Source: Candidatus Litorirhabdus singularis
GTDB taxonomy: Bacteria; Pseudomonadota; Gammaproteobacteria; Pseudomonadales; Halieaceae
NCBI RefSeq assembly: GCF_026262625.1
Contig: NZ_SHNN01000001.1
Span: 310,001 to 374,000 of the forward strand
Direction of reading: 5' to 3'
Length of the DNA stretch: 64,000 bases
The position numbers were made by a program, and so were the translations under genes. The notes under the pieces are model-generated. The model was not told the DNA's origin. It did no database searches and saw nothing but the letters and a program-made list of their open reading frames with translations. This document shows positions 8,744 to 19,108 of this stretch, in pieces (within the stretch, counting starts at the first letter, position 1; each line of letters opens with the position of its first letter).

Positions 8744-10252
8744 ATGACTCTATCGACTGTACTCAGCCGTGCCCAGCACGGCATCGACGCTCCACTGGTG
8801 CGCGTCGAAACCCATATTTCCAATGGCTTGCCGGCTTTCTCCATTGTTGGATTGCCCGCAGCAGCCGTGCGCGAAAGCAAGGACCGGGTGCGCAGCGCGA
8901 TCATGAACTGCCATCTCGAATGGCCGGACCAGCGTCTGACGGTGAACCTGTCGCCGGCTGACCTGCCCAAAGACGGTGGCCGCTATGATCTACCGATTGC
9001 TCTGGGCATTCTGATTGCCAGCGGCCAGATACCAGAGGCGGCCGTCGCCGACGGTGAATTCCTGGGAGAGCTCTCGCTAACCGGCACATTACAAGCCGTG
9101 TCCGGCACCATCAGCGCAGCGGTGGCCGCTAGCGCCGCAGGACATAGGCTGTTTCTGCCTGATGCCAATGCTTTGAATGCGACTGCCGTACCGCAGTCGC
9201 AGATCATGCCTTGCAACAACCTACTGCAGGTCAGCGCCCACCTGCTGGGTAACCTGCCTATGAAGCCGGCGATTGCAGCTCCAGCCTTGATGACAACCCC
9301 CTACCCTGACCTCGCCGATGTGCGTGGTCAGGCCCAAGGCAAGCGTGCATTGGAAGTGGCTGCGGCCGGGGGCCACAATCTGCTTTACTGCGGCCCGCCC
9401 GGCACTGGGAAGACCATGCTCGCGAGTCGGCTGCCGGGGATATTGCCAGCGCTACCCGCCACCGAAGCGCTGGAAGTACTAATGATCATGAGCGCTGCCA
9501 ACCCTTTGCTCGACCCGGCTGTGTGCCAACAACGACCCTTCCGGGCACCCCATCACAGCGCCTCCGCCAAGGCTTTGGTGGGGGGCGGCAGCCGACCCCG
9601 CCCCGGCGAAATTTCCATGGCCCATCGTGGGGTGTTGTTTCTGGATGAACTACCTGAATTTTCGCGCTCTGTACTGGAGCAGTTACGGGAGCCTCTTGAA
9701 TCTGGCTACATAACCATATCCCGGGTACAAAGCCAGCTCAGTTTTCCAGCCCGCTGTCAGTTGGTAGCCGCTATGAACCCCTGCCCCTGCGGTTACGAAG
9801 GCGATCCACGCCACCCCTGTCGCTGCACTCCTGATCAGATAAGACGCTATCGCCAGCGCTTATCGGCACCGCTGCTGGACCGTATTGATATTCTGTTAAC
9901 CCTGCCGCGTACTCCCGCCAGCGAGTTAATGCTGGCACCCACCTCTGAGGAAAGCTCCGCCCAGGTACGACAGCGAGTCAGCGCGGCCAGAGAAATACAG
10001 ATTGCGCGGGCAGGCGTCATCAACAGCCAGCTCGACAGTGCGGCGCTGCTCCGTCACTGCCCACTTACCCCTGCGGATAGCGGTCTATTGGCAAAAGCAC
10101 TAGACGACCTCGGGCTGTCCGCACGCGCCTATCATCGAATTCTCAAACTGAGCCGCACCGTTGCCGATCTCGCAGGCGCAGAGCAGATTGCACGTGAGCA
10201 CCTGTTGGAGGGCATGAGCTATCGTCAGTTACAGTTACATCAGGACAGCTGA
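8744..10252 (+). CDS. comM: Magnesium-chelatase-like AAA+ ATPase ComM/YifB
   Basis: A 502-residue hexameric AAA+ helicase that promotes branch migration and integration of transformed DNA. ATG 8744 was chosen because AAGGA lies 9 bases upstream and the protein then begins in the standard way (MTLSTVLSRAQHGIDAP). The N-terminal Lon-substrate-like domain (GLPAFSIVGLPAAAVRESKD) is followed by Walker A GPPGTGKTML, Walker B GVLFLDELPEF and the cysteine-rich NPCPCGYEGDPRHPCRC block. A ComM C-terminal helical domain closes the protein. It is probably monocistronic. Confidence 0.93.
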   Translation: MTLSTVLSRAQHGIDAPLVRVETHISNGLPAFSIVGLPAAAVRESKDRVRSAIMNCHLEWPDQRLTVNLSPADLPKDGGRYDLPIALGILIASGQIPEAAVADGEFLGELSLTGTLQAVSGTISAAVAASAAGHRLFLPDANALNATAVPQSQIMPCNNLLQVSAHLLGNLPMKPAIAAPALMTTPYPDLADVRGQAQGKRALEVAAAGGHNLLYCGPPGTGKTMLASRLPGILPALPATEALEVLMIMSAANPLLDPAVCQQRPFRAPHHSASAKALVGGGSRPRPGEISMAHRGVLFLDELPEFSRSVLEQLREPLESGYITISRVQSQLSFPARCQLVAAMNPCPCGYEGDPRHPCRCTPDQIRRYRQRLSAPLLDRIDILLTLPRTPASELMLAPTSEESSAQVRQRVSAAREIQIARAGVINSQLDSAALLRHCPLTPADSGLLAKALDDLGLSARAYHRILKLSRTVADLAGAEQIAREHLLEGMSYRQLQLHQDS

Positions 10253-10386
10253 GTGCACTCTCGCAGGTACTCGGCATAGCATCTTTGGATTGAGCTGGAC
10301 CAGTACCTCAAACCACTCTCACCTACGGCGGTTGTAACGCAACCCTGGTGGGTCGACGACTGGAACAAAACCCCCGCATTCGCTAG

Positions 10387-10402
10387 ACTAATGACCATTA
10401 GT
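10387..10402. promoter_or_regulatory. Perfect palindrome upstream of the P450 gene
   Basis: ACTAATG-AC-CATTAGT is a perfect 16-base inverted repeat with a 2-base centre. Its centre is about 56 bases before the P450 start codon, in the only intergenic stretch before it. The size and spacing fit a TetR- or MarR-type operator, but no regulator gene is adjacent. Confidence 0.55.
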
Positions 10403-10450
10403 TTAACGCCAACAAAATGCTCGCGCGCAGCGTCGAGCGAGGTATGAATC

Positions 10451-11689
10451 ATGAGCACTTGCCCTTTCGCCAACTTGGTAGACCCCGACACATATGCTCA
10501 GGGTATGCCTTATAACGACCTGAAAGCGATTCGCGACGCGGGCCCTCTGGTGAAAATAGACGACCCCATCACCGGCATCCCCTACTGGGTGGTCACGCGC
10601 CAACACGAGCTGGACGCCATCTGCAAAAACCCCAAAGTCTTTTCTTCCGCCGAGCGTTCGCCGTTTCCGATGGAGCACGAGGACTGGCTAATTACCGATG
10701 TTCACCAGAAAACAATCATCGGCATGGACCCGCCTGAACACCAGTTGGTGCGGCGCATTGTTCGCAACGCCTTTACCCCCAAAAATGTCGACTCCTATGA
10801 GCCCAGCTTCCGTGAACATGCCAAGCGTATTGTGGATGCTGTAGCCCAACGGGGTGAATGTGAGTTTGTCGAAGAAGTCGCCGCCGAGCTGCCGTTGATT
10901 GCTATCCTGGAGTTGTTGGGTGTACCGCTGGAGGACCGCAAGAAGTTCTTCGACTGGACCAATACCATGATTTTTGCGGACGACCCGGATATGTCGATTG
11001 ATGAGATGGCGGGCAATATTGCCTCGGCAGAGGTCATCGCCTACGCCATGGGTCTGGCGGCGAAACACCATGCCAACCCCACTGACAGTTTGCTGGGCGC
11101 ACTGCTTGATGGCGAGGTCAAAGGCCGTAAGATCAGCGAAGAAGAATTTGGCTGGATGTTTATCCTGATTCTGGTGGGCGGCAACGAGTCAACCCGAACC
11201 GTGATTGCGCAAGGCATGCGCCTGTTGATTGAAAACCCGGATCAGCTTCAGTATCTGGCGGAAAACCCCGACAAGATCTCTGATGCCTGCGAGGAGATAC
11301 TGCGCTACAACACCGCCTTTATACAAATGCGTCGCACTGCCATGGAAGATATCGAACTATCTGGCGTAAAGATCAGCAAAGGGGACAAGATTCTACTGCA
11401 CTATCACACCATCAATCATGACGAGCAGACCTTTGGTGAAGACGCCATGGTGTTTGACGTGCGTCGCGCTGAGCGTATGCCCGACCTTTACAACCAGCAC
11501 CGCTCCTTTGGTATTGGCCAGCACTTTTGTATCGGCTCACACCTGGCGCGGCTGGAATTACGCCTCATGATGGAAGAGGTCATACCCCGTCTGCAGAATG
11601 CAAAATTCGCCGCTGAACCGCAGTTTGTGCGCTCCTTCTTCGTCAATGCGATGAAGGAAATGAAAATCACCTTCGACCCCCAACAATAA
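10451..11689 (+). CDS. Cytochrome P450 (CYP125/142/124-like group)
   Basis: A 412-residue soluble bacterial P450. The haem-thiolate motif is FGIGQHFCIGSHLARLE, the I-helix is LVGGNESTRTV (Gly in place of the usual Ala before Gly), and the ExxR motif is in CEEILRYN. The N-terminal MDPPEHQLVRRIVRNAFTP block is characteristic of class-I bacterial P450s that hydroxylate terpenoids or sterol side chains. The assignment to the CYP125/142 type is my impression from these motifs. No ferredoxin or reductase gene is adjacent. A palindrome at 10387-10402 probably controls it. Confidence 0.93.
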   Translation: MSTCPFANLVDPDTYAQGMPYNDLKAIRDAGPLVKIDDPITGIPYWVVTRQHELDAICKNPKVFSSAERSPFPMEHEDWLITDVHQKTIIGMDPPEHQLVRRIVRNAFTPKNVDSYEPSFREHAKRIVDAVAQRGECEFVEEVAAELPLIAILELLGVPLEDRKKFFDWTNTMIFADDPDMSIDEMAGNIASAEVIAYAMGLAAKHHANPTDSLLGALLDGEVKGRKISEEEFGWMFILILVGGNESTRTVIAQGMRLLIENPDQLQYLAENPDKISDACEEILRYNTAFIQMRRTAMEDIELSGVKISKGDKILLHYHTINHDEQTFGEDAMVFDVRRAERMPDLYNQHRSFGIGQHFCIGSHLARLELRLMMEEVIPRLQNAKFAAEPQFVRSFFVNAMKEMKITFDPQQ

Positions 11690-11758
11690 AGCAAGGGCTG
11701 CCCTACAAACAACCCGACAACCTGCTAGAATCCCACCCCCTTTAGCAGCGTTGTACCC

Positions 11759-13753
11759 GTGAACAAACTCAACCCCCGCCAACATGAGGCCATGAAATAC
11801 ATCGATGGCCCACTGCTAGTACTGGCCGGAGCCGGCAGTGGCAAGACCAGCGTTATCACTCGCAAAATCGCCTATCTGATCCAAAAATGCGGCATCAAGG
11901 GCGAGCACATCGCCGCTGTCACTTTTACCAACAAGGCGGCGCGGGAAATGCGTGAACGGGTTGGCAAGCTGGTGTCTGGCGAAGCCGCCGAAGGCTTGCT
12001 GGTCAGCACTTTCCACCAACTGGGCCTGCGCATCATTCGCGAGGAGCGCAAAACCCTGGAGCTGCGCGCCGGCTTTTCGATTTTCGATAATCAGGACAGC
12101 AATACCCTGATCCGCGACATTCTGATTCAGGACCACGGCGCCGAAGGCGATCAGGCCCAAGTCATCCAGAACCAGATTTCCAACTGGAAGAATGACGGCC
12201 TGCTGCCCGATAAGGCCATCGCACTGGCCACCGGCCCCGCCCAGATGCTGTGCGCGCAAGCCTACAAACGCTATAACCGGGCCCTGCGTGCCTACAATGC
12301 GCTGGACTTTGATGATCTGATTATGCTGCCCGGCATACTGTTTACCAACTATCCCGATATTCTGGAAAAGTGGCAGAACCGCATTCACTACCTACTGGTA
12401 GACGAGTATCAGGACACCAACATCAGCCAATATGAGCTGGTGAAGCAATTAGTAGGCCTGCGTGGCGGACTGACTGCCGTTGGCGACGACGATCAGTCTA
12501 TCTACGCCTGGCGCGGCGCGCGTCCAGAAAATCTGGAGCAACTGCGGGAAGACTTCCCTGGGCTAAAAGTCGTGATGCTGGAGCAGAACTACCGCTCCAC
12601 CCGACGTATTCTAAAGGCCGCCAATACCTTGATAGCCAACAATGATCACGTGTTTGAGAAACAACTGTGGAGTGAACTCGGCTTTGGTGACCCTCTACGC
12701 GTAATCAGGTGCACCGACGAAACTTCCGAGGTAGAACAGGTCGTGGCAGAAATCCTCGATCATCGCCTGCGCAAACGCACCCGACTGGGTGAATATGCAG
12801 TTCTCTATCGTGGTAATCACCAGGCGCGACTGCTGGAGCTGGCGCTACAACAGCAGCAAGTTCCCTACCAGATGAGCGGCGGACAGTCATTCTTTGCCCG
12901 CAACGAGGTCAAGGACATCATGGCCTATCTGCGACTGGTCATTAACGCCGATGACGACAACGCTTTTCTGCGTATTGCCAATGTACCGCGCCGCAAGCTG
13001 GGTACAGCAACTCTGGAGGCGCTGGGCGAGTGCGCCCGCAAATCAGGAACCAGCATGCTACGGGCCGCCGCCAGCAGCCACGCGGACGTGCCCGAGGCGG
13101 GCCGCAAGCGCTTGCGAGAATTTAGCGACTGGCTCGATCAGACTCGGCAACGCTGCCGCAGCGGCAATTCCATTAGTGGAATACGCCAGATGTTGAGAGA
13201 TATTCAGTACGATCATTGGCTGGACAGCATTAGCTCCAGCGAAGATGTCGCTGAGCGACGCATGGGTAACGTCGACTTTCTGGTCGATAGTCTGCAGCGG
13301 GTCATCAATGACGATGGCGTCGATATAGAGGAAGCGATTTCAAAGCTGGTATTGCGCGATCTGATGGAACAACAGGAAGAAGACCGCGCCGCCGATGACA
13401 GCGTACAGCTAATGACACTGCATGCTTCCAAGGGCCTGGAATATCCCCATGTGTTTATCATTGGGATGGAAGAAAACCTGCTGCCACACCGGGTCAGCGT
13501 AGAGGAAGACAACATCGCCGAAGAGCGCCGGCTCGCCTATGTCGGCATCACCCGCGCCCAACAGAGCCTGACCATGACCATGGCGGCAAAGCGACGCCAG
13601 TTTGGTGAGGTGATTGATTGTGAGCCCAGCCGCTTCATAGAGGAGCTGCCAGCCGATGATCTGCAATGGCAAGGCGGGCTGGAAGAAGACGCCGAAGTCG
13701 CAAAGGAACGCGCCAATGAAACCCTGGCCGGGCTGCGCGACTTACTCGGCTAG
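11759..13753 (+). CDS. rep: ATP-dependent DNA helicase Rep
   Basis: A 664-residue UvrD/Rep superfamily-1 3'-5' helicase (E. coli Rep has 673). It clears proteins ahead of the replication fork and supports restart. Motifs in order: Q-motif LNPRQHEAM, Walker A LAGAGSGKTSV, Ia TFTNKAAREM, II LLVDEYQDTN, III VGDDDQSIYAWRGA, IV QNYRST, V LMTLHASKGLEYPHV and VI EERRLAYVGITRAQ. The start is GTG 11759. It converges on feoB with only 10 bases between the stops and no visible terminator. Confidence 0.96.
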   Translation: MNKLNPRQHEAMKYIDGPLLVLAGAGSGKTSVITRKIAYLIQKCGIKGEHIAAVTFTNKAAREMRERVGKLVSGEAAEGLLVSTFHQLGLRIIREERKTLELRAGFSIFDNQDSNTLIRDILIQDHGAEGDQAQVIQNQISNWKNDGLLPDKAIALATGPAQMLCAQAYKRYNRALRAYNALDFDDLIMLPGILFTNYPDILEKWQNRIHYLLVDEYQDTNISQYELVKQLVGLRGGLTAVGDDDQSIYAWRGARPENLEQLREDFPGLKVVMLEQNYRSTRRILKAANTLIANNDHVFEKQLWSELGFGDPLRVIRCTDETSEVEQVVAEILDHRLRKRTRLGEYAVLYRGNHQARLLELALQQQQVPYQMSGGQSFFARNEVKDIMAYLRLVINADDDNAFLRIANVPRRKLGTATLEALGECARKSGTSMLRAAASSHADVPEAGRKRLREFSDWLDQTRQRCRSGNSISGIRQMLRDIQYDHWLDSISSSEDVAERRMGNVDFLVDSLQRVINDDGVDIEEAISKLVLRDLMEQQEEDRAADDSVQLMTLHASKGLEYPHVFIIGMEENLLPHRVSVEEDNIAEERRLAYVGITRAQQSLTMTMAAKRRQFGEVIDCEPSRFIEELPADDLQWQGGLEEDAEVAKERANETLAGLRDLLG

Positions 13754-13763
13754 TGTTCGCTGT

Positions 13764-15602
13764 TTAAATACCAAACAACAACGCCAGATTATAAACGCCA
13801 ACCGCCAGTATGTAAGCCGCAATACCGTAGGCGGCAAACATCTTCAGCGCCAGTGTGTTGGAGCGCGACTCTTTACCGAGAATCGCCATGGTCGAGACAC
13901 ACATCAATGCAATGGCGAAGAACACCAGCAGCGCCAGACCAGAGCCGACGCTCAGGCCGCTGGCCTGAATCTGCTCTACCAGCGGCACCATGTTTTCATC
14001 GGCGCCTTCTATGCCAAACATGGTACCCAGCGTACCTACAAATACTTCGCGCGCCAGGAACGAGGTGAGTACAGCAACCCCGTAGCGCCAGTCCAGACCC
14101 AGCGGTGCAAATATCGGCTCTACCACATGTCCGATGCTACCCAACCAGGAGGCGGACAAATCGGCACCATGATTGGGGAAGTAACCCAGCACCCAGATAA
14201 CCACCGTCACGGCAAAAATGATTTTCCCCGCTTTGGTAACAAAGTGCTTGGAGCGGTTCCAGGAGTTGCGCAGTAATGGCTTTAGCCCTGGCACCCGATA
14301 CGGAGGCATTTCCAGCACAAAGGGCAGGTCGTTATATTGATCGGGGCTATTACGTGAGACCAAGCCAGTAACCAGCAGCGCGCACGCCATGCCAAAGAAA
14401 TAGATCAGAAACATGGCCAAACCCTGCAGGCCGACCAAACCACCGAGCGCGGTTGTCTGTGGGATAAAGGCAGCGATCAGCAGAGTATAGACCGGTAATC
14501 GCGCCGAGCAGGGCATCAGCGGAATCGCCATATAGGTCAGTAAACGTTTCTTCGGTGAGTCGATGGATCGCGCCGCGTAGATCGCTGGAATCGCGCAGGC
14601 CACCCCCGACAGCATGGGAATAAAGCTCTTCCCGGTAAGCCCAAACACCTTCAGGGGCCGGTGACAAATCAGTGCGGCACGCGCCATATAGCCAGAGTCC
14701 TCCAGCAGCCCAATAATAAATGTCAGTACAAATATCTGCGGTACAAAGACCAGAAACGCACCGATACCGCTGAACAGTGCGTCTGCGGTGAAGTCACTGG
14801 CAGTCTGGTTGGAGATAGCCGGCACAATCACATCCGATAGCGCAGCCAGCCCCGTCTCCACTGCATCCATGGCCGGCGCAGACCAGGTGAAAATTGATTG
14901 GAACAGGAGGTACATAATCCCAAAAAAAGCAAAGCCACCCAGTGTGGAATGCAGGAAGAAGCTGTCAAGCCGCGCCTGGGACTTAATCAGAATGTCGCCG
15001 CGCGGCCCAAACCTTGTTGCCAATTGGTGGGCATTCCCACGCAGTAGTTCATCGGGGGTCTCCGCCAGCCCAGCATCAATGCCGCCTTTTGGATTGTCTA
15101 TATTATGCCGCAGGTGCTTCAGTAGGTTATCAATACCCGTGCCTTTACGCGCTGAAATCGGGATGATCGGCGCGTGAATGGCGTGACTAAGTCCCGCCAG
15201 ATCGACCTCAATTTTGTGGCGTGTCAGCACGTCCATCATATTGGCCAACACCACTACCTGCTTGCCGTGGCGCTCACATTCGCGAATCACTTGAAGGGTA
15301 AAATACAGGCTCTTTTCCATGCGAGTAGCGTCGATCAGACACAGCACCTGAGTGACATCGGCATCGTCTAGCGCACGACGAAAATGCTCAACCGCCACTT
15401 CCTCCTCGCCTGAAATAGGTTGCAACGAATAAGTGCCGGGGAAATCTACCAGTGTCGTATCAGGTATCTCCTGCAGCTTGCCAGAGCCTACATCAACTGT
15501 GATACCAGGGAAGTTGGCAACCTTTTGGGATAGACCCGTAAGTCGGTTAAACAGCAGGCTTTTACCTGAGTTGGGACTGCCAACCAGAATGATTCTACTC
15601 AT
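13764..15602 (-). CDS. feoB: Ferrous iron transporter FeoB
   Basis: A 612-residue inner-membrane Fe(II) importer with an N-terminal G-protein domain (G1 VGSPNSGKSLLFN, G2 region FPGITVDVGSG, G3 VDFPGTYSL, G4 LANMMDV). A helical bundle and two Gate-type membrane halves follow, with the FIIGLLEDSGYMARAA signature. It is shorter than the 770-residue E. coli protein, mainly at the C-terminus and in the soluble linker. It starts 3 bases after feoA. No feoC is present. Confidence 0.95.
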   Translation of the reverse strand: MSRIILVGSPNSGKSLLFNRLTGLSQKVANFPGITVDVGSGKLQEIPDTTLVDFPGTYSLQPISGEEEVAVEHFRRALDDADVTQVLCLIDATRMEKSLYFTLQVIRECERHGKQVVVLANMMDVLTRHKIEVDLAGLSHAIHAPIIPISARKGTGIDNLLKHLRHNIDNPKGGIDAGLAETPDELLRGNAHQLATRFGPRGDILIKSQARLDSFFLHSTLGGFAFFGIMYLLFQSIFTWSAPAMDAVETGLAALSDVIVPAISNQTASDFTADALFSGIGAFLVFVPQIFVLTFIIGLLEDSGYMARAALICHRPLKVFGLTGKSFIPMLSGVACAIPAIYAARSIDSPKKRLLTYMAIPLMPCSARLPVYTLLIAAFIPQTTALGGLVGLQGLAMFLIYFFGMACALLVTGLVSRNSPDQYNDLPFVLEMPPYRVPGLKPLLRNSWNRSKHFVTKAGKIIFAVTVVIWVLGYFPNHGADLSASWLGSIGHVVEPIFAPLGLDWRYGVAVLTSFLAREVFVGTLGTMFGIEGADENMVPLVEQIQASGLSVGSGLALLVFFAIALMCVSTMAILGKESRSNTLALKMFAAYGIAAYILAVGVYNLALLFGI

Positions 15603-15605
15603 AGC

Positions 15606-15866
15606 TTAAGTCGCGTCCGTGCCTAGCAGAGACACCCGAATATGACTCGCCACTTCATCATCCAGCGAGAACATGGTATTGCTGACACGATAGACCTTGG
15701 GCGCACTCAGCGCAGGGGCCTGTAAACACGTTACGACCTCTCCCGGGTGAAAGCCCAGCTCCATCATGCGCACACGATAGTTTTCGGCCAAAGCCTTATC
15801 GTAGCTTTCAATGCGGCAGCGCTGACCAGCGCCCAGCGACCAGAGTGAACAAACTGTGGTATTCAA
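15606..15866 (-). CDS. feoA: Ferrous iron transport protein FeoA
   Basis: An 86-residue SH3-like cytoplasmic partner of FeoB, recognised by MMELGFHPGEVVTCLQAPA. The in-frame start is TTG 15866, with AAGGA 6 bases before it. The ATG 8 bases upstream is out of frame and reaches a stop after two codons. A promoter and Fur-like box lie about 60-95 bases upstream. Confidence 0.9.
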   Translation of the reverse strand: MNTTVCSLWSLGAGQRCRIESYDKALAENYRVRMMELGFHPGEVVTCLQAPALSAPKVYRVSNTMFSLDDEVASHIRVSLLGTDAT

Positions 15867-15926
15867 GACATATCCTTGCGACCGCCAACACAGACAGTAT
15901 TGGCAGCATACGGAAAACAGCGGTAG

Positions 15927-15955
15927 ATACTATTTTAAATGGTAATAAGAATCAA
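15927..15955 (-). promoter_or_regulatory. Candidate sigma-70 promoter of feoAB
   Basis: On the - strand, TTGATT (-35, 15950-15955) and TAGTAT (-10, 15927-15932) are separated by exactly 17 bases and face feoA. The -35 element lies within the Fur-like box. Confidence 0.55.
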
Positions 15956-15959
15956 TCTT
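15941..15959. promoter_or_regulatory. Fur-box-like site upstream of feoA
   Basis: The 19 bases GGTAATAAGAATCAATCTT match the Fur consensus GATAATGATAATCATTATC at about 14 positions. The site covers the -35 of the feoA promoter and also the stop codon of the RND gene upstream. Iron repression of ferrous uptake is the expected logic. Confidence 0.6.
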
Positions 15960-18900
15960 GTTTGTCTGTTGTGGACTCACCAAAGCCAAGTCCAGCCTTG
16001 AGCCGCTCACGCGTAGCCTGCACTATGACGTAAAAGCCAGGAATAAAGAATGTCCCGACAACCAGCGCGGCGAGCATTCCGGCCAGCACCGTGATACCCA
16101 GCGAACGCTGTCCAAACATGCCAGCACCGCTGGCCATGACCAGCGGCAGAATACCCAGGATAAACGAGACCGCTGTCATGCACACTGCGCGAAACCGCAC
16201 ACTGGCAGCCTCTGCCGCGGCCTCAGCAATAGGTAAACCGCCCTGCTCACGTCGTTGTCGGGCAAACTCAACGATGAGAATCGCATTTTTCGCCGCCATA
16301 CCAATGAGCAGCACCAGACCAATTTGGGCATACAAATTAAGTTCTATACCCGCCACAAACAGCCCACCAATGGCGCCTGCCAAAGCCATAGGCACTACCA
16401 GTATAATCGCCAAAGGAATCGACCAACTCTCATACTGCGCCACCAGAAACAGATAGATAAATATGAGCGCCAGCACAAACGCCATAATCGCGGCACTACC
16501 GGCCTGCTTTTCCTGATACGCCATACCTGTCCACTCTACCCGATAACCTGCAGGCAGGTTCAAAGCAGCCACATCCTCCAGCAGGTCCATGCCCTGCCCG
16601 CTGCTGTAGCCCTGAGCGGGACTACCGCGGACCAGAGCCGAACGATACAGGTTATAGCGTTCAGACAAATCTGGGCCCAGTATCGGACGGGTACTGACCA
16701 GCGTGGATAACGGAATCATTTCACTACTGGTAGACCGCACATAGAACTGCTCCAGATCATCCAGGTCGGAACGAAACGGTGATTCTGCCTGCATAATCAC
16801 CTGATAGGTCTGGCCAAACTGATTGAAGTCATTGATATAAAGTGAGCCCATTTGTGCCTGCAGCGTATTGAAAATTTCTGACAGTGGCACCCCCAAGTTC
16901 TTCGCCTTGACCCGATCTATATCGATAAAATACTGCGGCACATTGGCGCGATAGGTACTGAACACACCGCTAAGCCCGGGCGTCTGATTGGCTTCTACCA
17001 ACAAGTTATTGAGTACGCTACTGAGCTCCGCAGGGCTGCGACTAAGCGTATCTTGCAGCACCAACTCCAGGCCCCCTACCCCACCCACACCGGGCACGGC
17101 GGGTGGCGCAATCGCAAACACCTGGGCTTCTGGCACCACGTTAAACGCCAATTTGTTGATCTTCTGGGTAATCGAAAACACCAGATCCTGCGGGTCGGTT
17201 CGTTCATCCCAGTGCTTGAGCACCACAAACAGCGTGCCGCCGTTACTGGCCGCTGCACCGGTCAACACCGAATAGCCAGTGATCGCGGTAATAGTTTCAA
17301 CGCGCGGGTCCTCACCCAACAGCTCTGCAACCTTATCCATAGCCTCTTTGGTACGGTTAAGTGAAGAGGCGTCGGGCAACTGTAAGTTGACGAAAAAGGC
17401 ACCCTTGTCTTCAGCGGGAACAAATCCGGTAGGTGTGGTTAAAACGCCAGCGGCAAGCGCTGCCAGCACTCCAAGGTAGATAAGCGAAACCAGCACTAAC
17501 TTACGCAGCACCCACTGCACGCCAACGTTGTAGCGGCTGGTCGTGCGCTCAAACAGCGCCAGAAACTTGCGGTACCAGCCCGCGTCCTGCTGCTGACCTG
17601 GACGCAGCAACAGCCGACAGAGGGCTGGGCTCAAGGTCAGCGCATTCAGCGAAGAAAAGCACACCGCCACACAAATAGTGACCGAAAACTGACGATACAT
17701 TTCACCAGTAATACCGGGTAAAAACGCGACCGGTAAAAACACCGCCAGTAACACCAACGTGGTGGAGATAATCGCACCGCCTACTTCTTGCATTGTTATC
17801 AGGGCCGCATCGGCAGAGGACAGCGTAGGGTCCTCGCGCATGTGACGGTCACAGTTTTCGATGACCAATATCGCGTCATCTACCACAATACCGATCGCAA
17901 GTATCAAGCCAAATAGCGTCACCGTATTAATGCTCATCCCCATGACCAGCAACACCGCAAAGCTGGCAATCAATGACACCGGTATAGCAATGGTTGGAAT
18001 TAGCGTGGCGCGCCAGTTACCCAGGAACAGGAAGGTAATGGCAATCACCAGAGCCACCGCCTGAAACAGCGACACCATCACCTGACGCACGGCCGTTTCC
18101 ACATAGCGGGTGGTGTCATAGCCGACACTGTATTCCAGGTCATCAGGGAAGTAGACGGCCAGTTCTGCCAAGGCCTTATCAGCCTGATTGCCGGCGTCCA
18201 GCGCATTAGCACCGGGCAGCGTATAAAGAGAAATATTCACGGCGGCCTTGCCGTTCAACTCACCAATCACACCATACTGCGCCTGCCCCAACTCTACCCG
18301 GGCTACATCGCGCAGATAAATAGCGGAGCCATCCGCACGTGCCCGCAGCACTACCGCAGCAAACTCCTCCGGGTCCTGCAGTCGACCTTTAGTTTGCAGG
18401 GTGTATTCGGTCTGCAAATTACCCTCAAATGGCGGCGCCCCCACCTTACCCGCTGCGACCTGGACGTTCTGTTCGCGCAGCGCATTGAGCACGTCATTAG
18501 TGGTAATGGACAAGCGCGCCATGCGATTTGGGTCCAGCCACAGGCGCATTGAATAAGCGGCCTCGCCCAGAATATTGGCCTTGGATATACCCTGCACCCG
18601 GGCCAGATTGCTCTGCACGTTAATCTTCAGATAATTGGAAATAAATTTGTAGTCGAGCGTGTCGTTGGGAGAATAAAAGCTGATGATTTTAAGCATATCT
18701 GGCGACTGACGATCAATCTCTAAACCTTGCGCGCGCACCTCTGCAGGTAACTTTGGCTCGGCTAATTTTACCCGGTTCTGCACCCGCACCAGCGACATAT
18801 CCGGGTCTGCGCCAACCTCGAAGGTAACCGTCAAGTTGTAGCTGCCGTCATTGGCGCTCTTGGACGACATATAAATCATGTCCTCCACACCGTTAACGGC

Positions 18901-19104
18901 GTCTTCAATAGGAATACCCACCGTCTGCTCCACAACTTCTGCAGAGGCACCGGCATAGCGGCCACTGATAACAATGTTCGGCGGCGCTATAGCCGGGTAT
19001 TCAGCGACCGGCAATTGCTCAATGGCGATCAGGCCACCCAGGGTCAATACAATCGATATCACCAGGGCAAATTTGGGGCGATTGATAAAGAAAGCGCTGA
19101 ACAC
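15952..19104 (-). CDS. RND multidrug efflux permease, HAE1 (AcrB/MexB-like)
   Basis: A 1050-residue inner-membrane proton/drug antiporter. The first helix is preceded by [19 protein letters not shown]. The TM4 proton-relay pair Asp-Asp is in [15 protein letters not shown], and the TM10 Lys is in [16 protein letters not shown]. The two periplasmic porter loops have normal size. It starts 4 bases after its adaptor gene. No outer-membrane channel gene is linked, so it probably uses a TolC encoded elsewhere. The last codons overlap the Fur-like box for feoA. Confidence 0.94.
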   Translation of the reverse strand: MFSAFFINRPKFALVISIVLTLGGLIAIEQLPVAEYPAIAPPNIVISGRYAGASAEVVEQTVGIPIEDAVNGVEDMIYMSSKSANDGSYNLTVTFEVGADPDMSLVRVQNRVKLAEPKLPAEVRAQGLEIDRQSPDMLKIISFYSPNDTLDYKFISNYLKINVQSNLARVQGISKANILGEAAYSMRLWLDPNRMARLSITTNDVLNALREQNVQVAAGKVGAPPFEGNLQTEYTLQTKGRLQDPEEFAAVVLRARADGSAIYLRDVARVELGQAQYGVIGELNGKAAVNISLYTLPGANALDAGNQADKALAELAVYFPDDLEYSVGYDTTRYVETAVRQVMVSLFQAVALVIAITFLFLGNWRATLIPTIAIPVSLIASFAVLLVMGMSINTVTLFGLILAIGIVVDDAILVIENCDRHMREDPTLSSADAALITMQEVGGAIISTTLVLLAVFLPVAFLPGITGEMYRQFSVTICVAVCFSSLNALTLSPALCRLLLRPGQQQDAGWYRKFLALFERTTSRYNVGVQWVLRKLVLVSLIYLGVLAALAAGVLTTPTGFVPAEDKGAFFVNLQLPDASSLNRTKEAMDKVAELLGEDPRVETITAITGYSVLTGAAASNGGTLFVVLKHWDERTDPQDLVFSITQKINKLAFNVVPEAQVFAIAPPAVPGVGGVGGLELVLQDTLSRSPAELSSVLNNLLVEANQTPGLSGVFSTYRANVPQYFIDIDRVKAKNLGVPLSEIFNTLQAQMGSLYINDFNQFGQTYQVIMQAESPFRSDLDDLEQFYVRSTSSEMIPLSTLVSTRPILGPDLSERYNLYRSALVRGSPAQGYSSGQGMDLLEDVAALNLPAGYRVEWTGMAYQEKQAGSAAIMAFVLALIFIYLFLVAQYESWSIPLAIILVVPMALAGAIGGLFVAGIELNLYAQIGLVLLIGMAAKNAILIVEFARQRREQGGLPIAEAAAEAASVRFRAVCMTAVSFILGILPLVMASGAGMFGQRSLGITVLAGMLAALVVGTFFIPGFYVIVQATRERLKAGLGFGESTTDKQD

Positions 19105-19108
19105 CGTC

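Noticed and set aside
13656-14276. 206-codon + strand frame over the ends of rep and feoB
   Set aside because: It lies antisense to feoB, has low-complexity His/Gln/Arg text and no family match; both overlapped genes are certain.
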